In this document: one piece after another, positions 1-7,523 of the stretch | Numbering within the stretch: position 1 is the first letter of the stretch | How the letters are laid out: each line of letters starts with the position of its first letter | DNA from: Comamonadaceae bacterium CG_4_9_14_3_um_filter_60_33 | Lineage (GTDB): Bacteria > Pseudomonadota > Gammaproteobacteria > Burkholderiales > Burkholderiaceae_C | Direction of reading: 5' to 3' | Length of the DNA: 41,242 nt | Assembly: GCA_002789915.1 (NCBI GenBank) | Contig: PFUD01000051.1 | Span: 1 to 41,242, forward strand | Notes under the pieces: model-generated | What the model saw: only the letters and a program-made list of their open reading frames with translations | What the model was told of the DNA's origin: nothing | Databases searched by the model: none | Made by a program: the position numbers and the translations under genes

Positions 1-159
1 GCCGGAGTCGGTGAGCCAGTCGATCAGCACGTCTTCGGCGCGCAGCTTGAAGACGTTGAGTTTGGCCGCCTCGAGCAGTTGCTCGCGCTCAGGCCGCGTG
101 GTCATGCGGATGGGTTCGACACTTTTGATGCGAAACGGCTCGATCAGGGTTTTGGGCAT
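1..159 (-). CDS. tryptophanase / tyrosine phenol-lyase family protein, N-terminal fragment
   Basis: Only the first 53 codons are inside the window; the gene runs off the left edge. The start ATG at 159-157 is preceded by a good AAGGA Shine-Dalgarno. The peptide opens [20 protein letters not shown] and continues to [10 protein letters not shown]. This matches the beginning of PLP-dependent beta-eliminating lyases of the TnaA/Tpl family, in which an EPFRI..VEP..RTTR segment is followed by a (D/E)DV.IDLLTDSG segment. The family cleaves tryptophan or tyrosine to indole or phenol, pyruvate and ammonia in the cytoplasm. The catalytic lysine lies outside the window, so substrate specificity (tryptophan, tyrosine or a relative) cannot be decided. 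Confidence 0.75.
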   Translation of the reverse strand, partial: MPKTLIEPFRIKSVEPIRMTTRPEREQLLEAAKLNVFKLRAEDVLIDWLTDSG

Positions 160-282
160 GGTGTTTCCTTGCGGGATTTCAAAAAAACCTGAAGGTAGCA
201 CCGCTTTTGGGGGCGTGGTGTCGGTTATTTCCAACATGGTCTGCGTTACCACTCACTCCTATCCTGGTTTTCAGGCTGCTTG

Positions 283-313
283 TAGCCCGGATGAAGCGCA
301 GCGCAATCCGGGG
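283..313. repeat. REP-like intergenic palindrome, copy 1
   Basis: A palindromic element whose outer arms CCCGGAT and ATCCGGG flank a GAAGCGCAGCGCA core. A copy in the opposite orientation lies at 18625-18655 and a diverged copy at 41051-41080. It lies between the divergent tryptophanase-like gene and the small plus-strand gene that starts at 386. Confidence 0.75.
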
Positions 314-385
314 GGTACCCCAAACCGCCGCACAATAGCACTGCTATCTGCCAATGATTTTGATTTCAAGAAACGGCGAAACACC

Positions 386-721
386 ATGCCCCAAGGCATC
401 CCAGAATCAGACTGGAAACTTTTTCGCAAGTTGCACCCCGTGCTGGTTGAACGCTTCTGCAAGCAAATACTCTCCGAGCTTGATGCAGTCAGCGCCGACG
501 AGGCCAAAACTTTTCATCAGCGCTACAGCGACATGTACAAACTCATTGAGCGCAGAGACAATGAGCTGGCGTACCTGTTTGACAACCCGCGCCGTTCAAG
601 CGCCATGGGGCAGATAGTTGCCATCTACCAGCATGGTTTGCTAACTGAGGACGAGTTGAACGGCTTTGGTCAAACACTTGTCAAGCTCGTCAAATTTTTG
701 ACCGATAAAGACCTTGTCTGA
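386..721 (+). CDS. conserved hypothetical protein, 111 aa
   Basis: A short, highly charged cytoplasmic protein beginning MPQGIPESDWKLFRKLHPVL, predicted to be almost entirely helical, with no signal peptide or membrane segment. Conserved-looking features are the ERFCKQIL segment near residues 26-33 and a YKLIERRDNE...NPRRSSA segment near residues 50-75. I recall similar small proteins of unknown function in proteobacterial genomes but cannot name the family. The reading frame stays open upstream to about position 11, but that part is antisense to the tryptophanase-like gene and crosses the repeat. ATG 386 is therefore chosen, although no strong Shine-Dalgarno precedes it. The gene is followed by 215 bases without a gene. 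Confidence 0.6.
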   Translation: MPQGIPESDWKLFRKLHPVLVERFCKQILSELDAVSADEAKTFHQRYSDMYKLIERRDNELAYLFDNPRRSSAMGQIVAIYQHGLLTEDELNGFGQTLVKLVKFLTDKDLV

Positions 722-870
722 TTGACTCATCACCATGACGTTTAAGGGTGGCCAGTAGCAGGCGCTGGTCATCGGTTTTGCGGGCAATGCGGTGTAGCAA
801 CCTAGGCACAGGATCGGCAGATTCAACATGACAAGCTGCCCTTCACATTGAGGTCGTTAAGATAAGCCAA

Positions 871-914
871 AATACTTGCTTCATCTCAGTGCCACTGGCA
901 TGGAAGCAAGTATT
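871..914. other. 12-bp perfect inverted repeat in the leader of the GGDEF-EAL gene
   Basis: AATACTTGCTTC (871-882) and GAAGCAAGTATT (903-914) form a perfect stem. The 20-base loop contains a second small stem, TGCCA-C-TGGCA (890-900). The element ends 22 bases before the start codon of the downstream c-di-GMP gene. It could be a regulator operator or an mRNA leader hairpin; it is not followed by a T-run, so it is not a classical terminator. Confidence 0.6.
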
Positions 915-936
915 GACTTAGGCGAGGGCAATCAAA

Positions 937-3045
937 ATGTTCACCGCACCGCTCACAGCGTCCACACGGGCCCAGACAGGCGCCAGCAAAATTGCTAATT
1001 GGCGTTTTCAAAAGCTGTTTGAAGACGCAGATGCCATGTCCATCCAAGGCTACCTGCGCGACGGAACGGTGGTCTATTGGAACCGTGCTTCAGAAACCAT
1101 CTACGGCTACAGCGCAGCAGAAGCCATCGGCGGCAACCTGCTCGACCTGATCATTCCAGCCGAGATGCGTGCGCCGGTGGAAGGCGCTGTGCGATGGATG
1201 TTCGAGACCGGCCAGGCAATACCGCCAAGCCGCATGACACTGCGGCACAAAGATGGCCACGGTGTGCCGGTCTATTCCAGCCACACCGTGGTCTCAATTC
1301 CCGGGCAGCCACCCGTCATGTTCTGCATGGACTCCGACATGAGCGCCTTGGCCAAGGCGGAAGACGATTTGCGCATTGCAGCCACCGCCTTTGAGTCGCA
1401 ACAGGGCATGAGCATCACCAACGCCGACAGTGTGATCTTGCGCGTCAACCTGGCCTTTACGCAGATCACCGGCTACAGTGCGGTCGAGGCCGTGGGGCAG
1501 CACTCGCGCCTGCTCGCCTCGGGCAGCCATGATGCGGCGTTCTACAACGCCATGAAAGAAGATATTGCACAGCAAGGCTCCTGGCAGGGCGAAATCTGGA
1601 ACCGGCGTAAAAACGGTGAGGTGTATCCGGAGTGGCTCACGGTCAGTGCGGTCAAAGATACAAACGGCCTGGTAACACACTATGTGTCCATTTTTTCAGA
1701 CATCAGCGCGCGCAAAGTCGCTGAAGACCAGATCAAAGCCCTGGCCTTTTATGACCCTCTCACACGTTTGCCAAACCGCCGGTTTTTGCTTGACCGGATG
1801 GAACAGGCGCATGCCAACTGCGCCCGGCGCGCGGGTCAAGGCGCCCTGCTGTTTGTTGATCTGGATAACTTCAAGACACTCAACGATACCGCGGGCTATG
1901 TTCAGGGCGACTTGTTGCTCGAGCTTGTGGCCAGCCGACTCAGCGCCTGCATGCGCGAGAACGACACGGTGGCGCGCCTGGGTAGCGACGAGTTTGTGGT
2001 GCTGCTCGAATATCTGGGTGAAAACGAACTCGATGCTGCCAAAGAAGCCAGATCGGTGGGTGAAAAGATACGACACGCACTCAGCCAGACTTATACCCTC
2101 GGCGTTTTTGAACACCATAGCACGGCCAGCATTGGCATTGCCTTGTTTGGTGCTGAGCAGCCCGAAACGACCGCTGAACCCCTGAAGCGTGCCGAACTGG
2201 CGATGTACCAAGCCAAAACAGCTGGGCGCAACACAATTCGATTTTTTGATCCACAAATGCAGGCAGAAGTCACGCAACGGGCAGGTCTGGAAAACGATTT
2301 GCGCGAGGCCCTTAACCAGCAGCAATTTCTTTTGTATTACCAGGCGCAGGTGACAAGCGACGGACGGCTGACCGGCGCCGAAGCATTGGTGCGCTGGCAA
2401 CATCCGCAGCGCGGACTAGTATCGCCTGCTGAATTCATCCCCTTGGCCGAAGACACGGGCTTGATCTTGCCCTTGGGCCAGTGGGTGCTTGAAACGGCTT
2501 GCGCTCAGTTGGCGAAGTGGGCTGCGCAACCGGATTTCAGCCATTTGACACTGGCCGTGAATGTGAGCGCCAAACAGTTCCGCGAAGATAAATTTGTGCC
2601 GCAGCTGATGGACTTACTGGCCCGCACTGGCGCCAACCCGAAACGCCTGAAGCTGGAACTCACCGAAAGTATCTTGGTCAATGATGCGGACGCTGTCACC
2701 GCCAAGATGACGGCGCTCAAAGCCTGCGGCGTGGGCTTTTCGCTTGACGACTTTGGCACGGGCTACTCGTCACTTTCATACCTGAAGCGGCTACCGCTGG
2801 ACCAGCTCAAAATTGACCAGGGTTTTGTCAAAAACATCCTGACCGATACCAACGATGCGGCCATCGCCCGGATGGTTGTGGCGCTGGCCGACAGCATGGG
2901 CCTGGCTGTGATTGCCGAAGGCGTGGAAACTCAGGCGCAAAAAGAATTTTTGGCGCACATCGGTTGCCACGCCTACCAAGGCTATTTTTTCAGCCGCCCG
3001 ATTGCATTGGCTGATTTCGAAAAGTTTGCCCAGCAGGAACACTAA
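937..3045 (+). CDS. PAS-PAS-GGDEF-EAL cyclic-di-GMP signalling protein
   Basis: A 702-residue cytoplasmic sensor with no membrane segment. Two PAS domains occupy roughly residues 20-145 and 146-265, followed by a GGDEF domain (about 275-440) and an EAL domain (about 455-700). The cyclase signature is degenerate, GSDEF at 349-353, although an RxxD I-site (REND) lies just upstream. The EAL half looks intact: EALVRW from 482, NVSAKQF, LELTES, DDFGTGYSS from 604, AEGVET and QGYFFSRP. Family knowledge therefore predicts c-di-GMP phosphodiesterase activity, with the GGDEF domain possibly acting as a GTP or c-di-GMP sensor. GAGGG lies about 10 bases before the ATG. The gene converges on parC with a 16-base gap and no visible terminator. 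Confidence 0.93.
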   Translation: MFTAPLTASTRAQTGASKIANWRFQKLFEDADAMSIQGYLRDGTVVYWNRASETIYGYSAAEAIGGNLLDLIIPAEMRAPVEGAVRWMFETGQAIPPSRMTLRHKDGHGVPVYSSHTVVSIPGQPPVMFCMDSDMSALAKAEDDLRIAATAFESQQGMSITNADSVILRVNLAFTQITGYSAVEAVGQHSRLLASGSHDAAFYNAMKEDIAQQGSWQGEIWNRRKNGEVYPEWLTVSAVKDTNGLVTHYVSIFSDISARKVAEDQIKALAFYDPLTRLPNRRFLLDRMEQAHANCARRAGQGALLFVDLDNFKTLNDTAGYVQGDLLLELVASRLSACMRENDTVARLGSDEFVVLLEYLGENELDAAKEARSVGEKIRHALSQTYTLGVFEHHSTASIGIALFGAEQPETTAEPLKRAELAMYQAKTAGRNTIRFFDPQMQAEVTQRAGLENDLREALNQQQFLLYYQAQVTSDGRLTGAEALVRWQHPQRGLVSPAEFIPLAEDTGLILPLGQWVLETACAQLAKWAAQPDFSHLTLAVNVSAKQFREDKFVPQLMDLLARTGANPKRLKLELTESILVNDADAVTAKMTALKACGVGFSLDDFGTGYSSLSYLKRLPLDQLKIDQGFVKNILTDTNDAAIARMVVALADSMGLAVIAEGVETQAQKEFLAHIGCHAYQGYFFSRPIALADFEKFAQQEH

Positions 3046-3061
3046 GGGCTTAACTAAGGGC

Positions 3062-5437
3062 TTATTCAACCCGCTCGATCTTGTTGGGCTTGAAGCCCAA
3101 ATCCGCCATTTTTCCCTTGCGTGCCCGCGCAGCGCGTGCGTTGTTGAGGCTACGGATTTCCAGCGTTTCGTCACGCGCCTTGCCGCCACGGCCAATGCCT
3201 TCGATGCGCACGCTGCGGGTGTAGGCCGCCGCGCCGGCCAGCGTGTCCTTGGCTTCCAGGTCCAGCAGCATCAGGCCGCGTCCGCCGTTGGTCATCGCCT
3301 TGAGCTCGCTGATCTCAAACGTCAGGATGCGTCCACCCGTGGAGGCGCAGGCGACATGTGTGGCTGGCGCAACCGCCGTGGCGGCATGGGCCACCAGCGA
3401 GGGCCGGCACAGGGTCTCACCCTCGTTCACGGTGACAAAGGCCTTGCCTGCTTTCTGTCGCGACACCATGTTGCCCACCGTCGCGGTAAAGCCGTAAGCG
3501 GCCGAGCTGCTCAGCAACAGCGTCGCCTCCACCGGTCCGGCAAAGTAGTACAGCAACTGGGTGCCCGCCTCCAACTCAATCAAACTGGTGATGGGCTGGC
3601 CGTCGCCGCGGCCACCGGGCAGCAGCGCCACCGCCACCGAATAAACCCGGCCGTTGGAGCCAAAGGCCAGCAGGGTGTCAACGCTGCGGCACTCAAAGGT
3701 GTCGTACAGCGCATCCCCCGCTTTGAAGGCGTATTCCGCAACGGCAGAGCCATTGAGCCGGTCGCGCGCCCAGCCTTTTTGCGTGCGCACCCAGCCTTTT
3801 TGGCTCACCACCACGGTCACAGGCTCGTCCACCACTTTCACCTCAAGCACCACTTTTTTCTCGGCCTGGATCAGCGTGCGGCGGGCATCAGCGAAGGTCT
3901 TGGCATCGGCCTCGATTTCTTTGATCATCAGGCGGCGCAGCGCAGCCGGGCTGCCCAAAATTTCTTCCAGCTTGCTTTGCTCCTGACGCAGACCAGCCAA
4001 TTCCTGTTCAATCTTGATGGCTTCCAACCGGGCCAACTGGCGCAGACGAATTTCCAAAATATCCTCGGCCTGCCGCTCCGACAAATTAAAGCGCGCCATC
4101 AAAGCCACTTTAGGCTCGTCGGCCTGACGGATGATGGCGATCACCTCGTCGATGTTGAGCAGCACCAGCGCCCTGCCCTCCAGAATGTGGATGCGGTCCA
4201 GTACCTTGCCCAAGCGATGCTTTGTGCGCCGCTCGATGGTGGTCTGGCGGAATGCAATCCACTCGGCAAACATCTGACGCAGCGACTTGAGCGTGGGCCG
4301 GCCATCAAGCCCAATCATGGTCAGGTTGATCGGGCTTGAGGTTTCCAGGCTGGTGTGCGCCAACAGCGTGTTGATGAACTCCTGCTGGCCAATTTTGCTG
4401 GTCTTGGGCTCGCACACCAGGCGCACGGCGGCGTCTTTGCTGGACTCGTCGCGCACCCCATCGAGCACCGACAGCACGGTGGCCTTGAGCTGGTTTTGCT
4501 CCAGCGACAGGTTTTTTTTGCCGGCCTTGATTTTGGGGTTGCTGAGTTCTTCAATTTCTTCCAGCACGCGCTGGGTGCTGACGCCGGGCGGCAATTCGGT
4601 CACCACCAGTTGCCACTGGCCGCGCGCCAGTTCTTCGATCTTCCAGCGCGCGCGGCATTTGAGCGAACCGCGGCCACACCGGTAGACATCGGCAATGTCG
4701 GCGGCGCTGCTGATGATCTGGCCCCCCCCGGGAAAGTCCGGACCAGGCACCAGCGCAAGCAACTCGTCGTCGGTCAGGTTGGGCGACTTGATCAGCGCCA
4801 CGCAAGCATCGGCCACTTCACGCAGGTTGTGGCTGGGGATCTCGGTGGCCAGGCCCACGGCAATGCCGCTGGCGCCGTTGAGCAAGGCAAACGGCAGGCG
4901 CGCCGGCAACTGGTTGGGCTCCTCGGTAGAGCCATCGTAGTTGGGTGAAAAATCCACCGTGCCTTCGTCGATTTCGTCGAGCAGCAGGCTGGTGATTTTG
5001 GCCAGGCGCGCCTCGGTGTAGCGCATGGCGGCAGCACCATCGCCGTCGCGGCTGCCAAAGTTGCCTTGGCCGTCGACCAGCGGGTAGCGCAAGGAAAAAT
5101 CTTGTGCCATGCGCACCGCCGCGTCATACACCGACGAGTCACCGTGCGGGTGAAAGCGGCCCAGCACATCGCCCACCACACGCGCGCATTTGACCGGCTT
5201 GGCGCCGGTGTTGCCATTGGCGCCGCCAAAGCCCAGGCCCATGCGGCTCATGGCATACAAAATACGCCGCTGCACGGGTTTTTGACCATCGGTCACGTCT
5301 GGCAAAGCGCGGCCCTTGACCACGCTCAGGGCGTATTCGAGGTAGGCCTGCTGGGCGTAGGTGGCCAGGTTCAGCGCATCGTCACCCTCGGGTTGCGGCG
5401 CTGGGACCGAAGGGGTGGTTGTGAGTTGATCAGTCAT
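3062..5437 (-). CDS. parC: DNA topoisomerase IV subunit A
   Basis: A 791-residue type IIA topoisomerase subunit that breaks and rejoins DNA and, with ParE, decatenates daughter chromosomes. The N-terminal breakage-reunion domain includes [20 protein letters not shown] near residues 38-57, [11 protein letters not shown] at 96-106 (quinolone-determining region; Ser101 aligns with E. coli ParC Ser80), and the catalytic tyrosine Tyr140 in [11 protein letters not shown]-terminal beta-pinwheel-like half follows, with repeated short hydrophobic strands. The C-terminal arrangement and linkage to parE favour ParC over GyrA. Normally parC directly follows parE; here the two are separated by a restriction-modification cassette, so parC lacks its usual immediate upstream partner. 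The start ATG at 5437 fits the family's N-terminal length. Confidence 0.95.
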   Translation of the reverse strand: MTDQLTTTPSVPAPQPEGDDALNLATYAQQAYLEYALSVVKGRALPDVTDGQKPVQRRILYAMSRMGLGFGGANGNTGAKPVKCARVVGDVLGRFHPHGDSSVYDAAVRMAQDFSLRYPLVDGQGNFGSRDGDGAAAMRYTEARLAKITSLLLDEIDEGTVDFSPNYDGSTEEPNQLPARLPFALLNGASGIAVGLATEIPSHNLREVADACVALIKSPNLTDDELLALVPGPDFPGGGQIISSAADIADVYRCGRGSLKCRARWKIEELARGQWQLVVTELPPGVSTQRVLEEIEELSNPKIKAGKKNLSLEQNQLKATVLSVLDGVRDESSKDAAVRLVCEPKTSKIGQQEFINTLLAHTSLETSSPINLTMIGLDGRPTLKSLRQMFAEWIAFRQTTIERRTKHRLGKVLDRIHILEGRALVLLNIDEVIAIIRQADEPKVALMARFNLSERQAEDILEIRLRQLARLEAIKIEQELAGLRQEQSKLEEILGSPAALRRLMIKEIEADAKTFADARRTLIQAEKKVVLEVKVVDEPVTVVVSQKGWVRTQKGWARDRLNGSAVAEYAFKAGDALYDTFECRSVDTLLAFGSNGRVYSVAVALLPGGRGDGQPITSLIELEAGTQLLYYFAGPVEATLLLSSSAAYGFTATVGNMVSRQKAGKAFVTVNEGETLCRPSLVAHAATAVAPATHVACASTGGRILTFEISELKAMTNGGRGLMLLDLEAKDTLAGAAAYTRSVRIEGIGRGGKARDETLEIRSLNNARAARARKGKMADLGFKPNKIERVE

Positions 5438-5492
5438 AACGAACCAGTTTCCAGAAAATCATAAAAATTACATCTGTTGGGGGGTTTAACCC

Positions 5493-5567
5493 GCGAGGCA
5501 GGCCCTATGGGGGGCTTCCTCATACTGGGGTACCAGAAATCGTCGGCCCCCCTTGCCAGTCATGGCG
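5493..5567. repeat. left border palindromic repeat of the restriction-modification cassette
   Basis: A palindromic element between the parC start and the endonuclease stop. Bases 5518-5542 are a perfect 25-base reverse complement of 7382-7406 on the other side of the cassette. Bases 5493-5516 are a near-perfect reverse complement of 7229-7250 (one substitution and one small indel). Bases 5554-5567 (gccagtcatggcg) recur at about 7418-7430. Further right, at 5590-5602, a ggattgccacgtc motif recurs at 7465-7477. These look like mobile palindromic intergenic repeats rather than coding sequence. Confidence 0.8.
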
Positions 5568-5611
5568 CAGCGCGCACCATAAGAAGGCTGGATTGCCACG
5601 TCACCGTCAGC

Positions 5612-6223
5612 TCAAACATCAATGCCTATCAGAACCAGTGGCACAGATGGCACGCCACGGCCATTACGTATCACGTTATAAAACTCACCCTCGTAATAGG
5701 CGACACCTGAACTCATTTGTGATTGCAAAACTTTCATTGGCAAAATCTCGATACCCACATCGATTTCGTCGCGAACATAGAACGCCAAATGTTTGACAAA
5801 CAGGTCGTACGCGACAAACGAATATTTACCAAATTGCACTTCAACCGCCACGCGGTCTTTCACAAAATCAGTCTGGTTGTAACTCAGGATGGGCACCTCA
5901 CCCGCGTCCAATATTTCCTGTTTTTGATGCGCAGCATCCATTGATAGAGTTTTTCGAATTAACTTTTCGCTACGGGTTACCCAATAACTCACACGACTCT
6001 CAGTCCAACCCATCTTGTTCAAGGATTGCTTAAAGGCTGCGTTCATATCAGTCGGACTAAAAAGAAGCTTGTCCATCGTGCGTTTTTCCTTCGATACCTT
6101 GGTTCGGCACGCATTGGCATCAATCGCAGCAATCACCTTTTCAATTTCAGTCCAAAGCTTGGGCCGATGCACCAATAAAAACTCCAACCCATTAAGGTGC
6201 GAATAAGTTTCAGATATCTTCAT
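5612..6223 (-). CDS. type II restriction endonuclease, BstYI/BglII family (predicted RGATCY cutter)
   Basis: A 203-residue protein. From memory it is strikingly close to BstYI over its full length: the opening ..YSHLNGLE.., SYNQTDFVKDRVAVEVQFGK, SFVAYDLFVKH.AFYV, and the ending VPLVLIGI. The BglII/BstYI-type active site is visible as Asp119, Glu128 and Gln130 (EVQ replacing the usual ExK). BstYI cuts R^GATCY, so the same specificity is inferred but not proven. The start overlaps the 3' end of the methyltransferase by 14 bases, so the two are probably translationally coupled with the methyltransferase first. By eye the gene is clearly more A+T-rich than parC and parE, consistent with horizontal acquisition. 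The frame is intact. Confidence 0.9.
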   Translation of the reverse strand: MKISETYSHLNGLEFLLVHRPKLWTEIEKVIAAIDANACRTKVSKEKRTMDKLLFSPTDMNAAFKQSLNKMGWTESRVSYWVTRSEKLIRKTLSMDAAHQKQEILDAGEVPILSYNQTDFVKDRVAVEVQFGKYSFVAYDLFVKHLAFYVRDEIDVGIEILPMKVLQSQMSSGVAYYEGEFYNVIRNGRGVPSVPLVLIGIDV

Positions 6224-7178
6224 GTGGTGACACCTCGTACATGGCGCGCTTTTGCATCAAACTCAATTGCAACGCTGAGACTTCTGGGATTTTCCACCGA
6301 TTGGTTGTAAGAGAACTTCCTGCGTCTTCAGGATCAAACACAGGTTTATGCATAGGCCGAGTTGCCAAACGGCCAGCTAATTGCTCTGCGACTCTGGTGC
6401 GAGCAATAGCAACGTAATCAGGTGCCAATTCAGCCCCCAATCCACGTCGACCTTGACGCAACGCAGCAACTACGGAAGTGCCTGACCCGAGAAATGGGTC
6501 AAATACCAAATCATTTTCGTCCGTAAGCGACAAAACAAAACGCTCAACCAGTTCCACTGGGAACTGGCATGGATGTGCGGTTTTTTCAACATGATTACTT
6601 TTAACATTGGGGATAATCCAGACATCACCTGGATTTTTACCAAGTGGATTGCCGGACAACTCGCCAACTTTAGGTCCCTTGAAGTGTCGCTTGCCAGGAT
6701 ATTTTTGAGGTACGCGTACGGGATCAAGGTTGAATTTGTAATCTTCAGTCTTGGTGAACCACAACACAGTTTCATATCGTCCGGAAAAGCGCTTTGAGCA
6801 ATGCAAGCCATGCTCAAAGTGCCAGACAATTCGATTTCTCAATTGCAGACCATATTTCTCAAAAATGGGGTAAAGAACGATATCCAAAGGAACAATTTGT
6901 CCTTTGTCTACAAAATTGCCAACTTGCCAGCAAATACTGCCAGTTGGGGCCAAAATCCTGACACAGGATTCAATCACCTTTGTCTGCTGTTCCAAATAGT
7001 CTTTAAGACTTAATTTTCTTTCATAAGGCTTGCCGATGTTATAGGGTGGTGATGTGATCACGAGCTGTGCTGCAGCATTTGGCATATCTCGCATTAGTGC
7101 CAAGCAGTCACCCGCGTAAACCACTTCATCCGCATCATGCACGTAGCTGGTGGTAACCATACTTTCATTCCTTCGCAT
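6210..7178 (-). CDS. type II DNA methyltransferase (predicted N4-cytosine, cognate to the BstYI-like enzyme)
   Basis: A 322-residue S-adenosylmethionine-dependent DNA methyltransferase. Catalytic motif IV is TSPPY at 42-46 and SAM-binding motif I is FDPFLGSGTS at 226-235. The catalytic motif precedes the SAM motif, as in beta-class enzymes. HPCQFP at 202-207 is the usual motif before the SAM site. SPPY is commonest in N4-cytosine enzymes, but N6-adenine cannot be excluded. An alternative ATG at 7160 (Met7) has a better Shine-Dalgarno (AAGGA about 8 bases away). The role inferred from context is protecting host RGATCY sites from the neighbouring nuclease. Base composition is A+T-rich relative to parE and parC. 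Confidence 0.92.
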   Translation of the reverse strand: MRRNESMVTTSYVHDADEVVYAGDCLALMRDMPNAAAQLVITSPPYNIGKPYERKLSLKDYLEQQTKVIESCVRILAPTGSICWQVGNFVDKGQIVPLDIVLYPIFEKYGLQLRNRIVWHFEHGLHCSKRFSGRYETVLWFTKTEDYKFNLDPVRVPQKYPGKRHFKGPKVGELSGNPLGKNPGDVWIIPNVKSNHVEKTAHPCQFPVELVERFVLSLTDENDLVFDPFLGSGTSVVAALRQGRRGLGAELAPDYVAIARTRVAEQLAGRLATRPMHKPVFDPEDAGSSLTTNRWKIPEVSALQLSLMQKRAMYEVSPHEDI

Positions 7179-7216
7179 TTAAATTCACCCAATATTGTTC
7201 CATTCCAACTCGAAAG

Positions 7217-7495
7217 CCAGAAATCGACAGCCCCCTAGGGCCTACCTCGCTAGACGCATGTGTTGACACGCGTTGTCAACCAAAACACCGCTCAAAGCCC
7301 AGCTCTCGATCACCGGTTTACGGTTTTGAAACTCTGATCAAGCACCCAACTATCGGCGCTGTGACTGGCATGGGTGGTCACCGATTTCTGGTACCCCAGT
7401 ATGAGGTGGCCGCCCATGCCAGTCATGGCGCTGGGGAACAGCGTAGAAATTGCCAAAGCCCTGGATTGCCACGTCGTTTCACTCCTCGCAATGAC
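7217..7495. repeat. right border composite of palindromic repeats; the 345-base gap between parE and the methyltransferase
   Basis: No gene is seen in 7179-7523. The gap holds a copy (7229-7250) of the left-border segment 5493-5516 in inverted orientation. It also holds a hairpin whose outer arms GACTGGCATGGG / CCCATGCCAGTC enclose the perfect inverted copy (7382-7406) of 5518-5542. A ggattgccacgtcg...cgcaatgacg element at 7465-7494 belongs to the same repeat family as 19702-19775. The segment order is not a simple mirror image of the left border, which suggests several repeat insertions or a rearrangement. Confidence 0.75.
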
Positions 7496-7523
7496 GTATC
7501 AGTGAGCGGGAATTTTGTGGCTG

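Noticed and set aside
283-313. Repeat copies as a possible CRISPR array
   Set aside because: Copies are single, tens of kilobases apart and palindromic; no regular spacer structure anywhere in the window.
11-385. N-terminal extension of the 111-aa hypothetical protein
   Set aside because: Antisense to the tryptophanase-like start and passes through a palindromic repeat; no conserved sequence.
2912-4339. 475-codon plus-strand open frame opposite parC
   Set aside because: It is fully antisense to the well-supported parC gene, has low-complexity His/Arg/Gln-rich content and no family motif; a GC-rich shadow frame.
5438-7523. Transposon carrying the R-M genes
   Set aside because: No transposase, recombinase or target-site duplication could be identified; only non-coding palindromic borders are present, so a named mobile element is not called.
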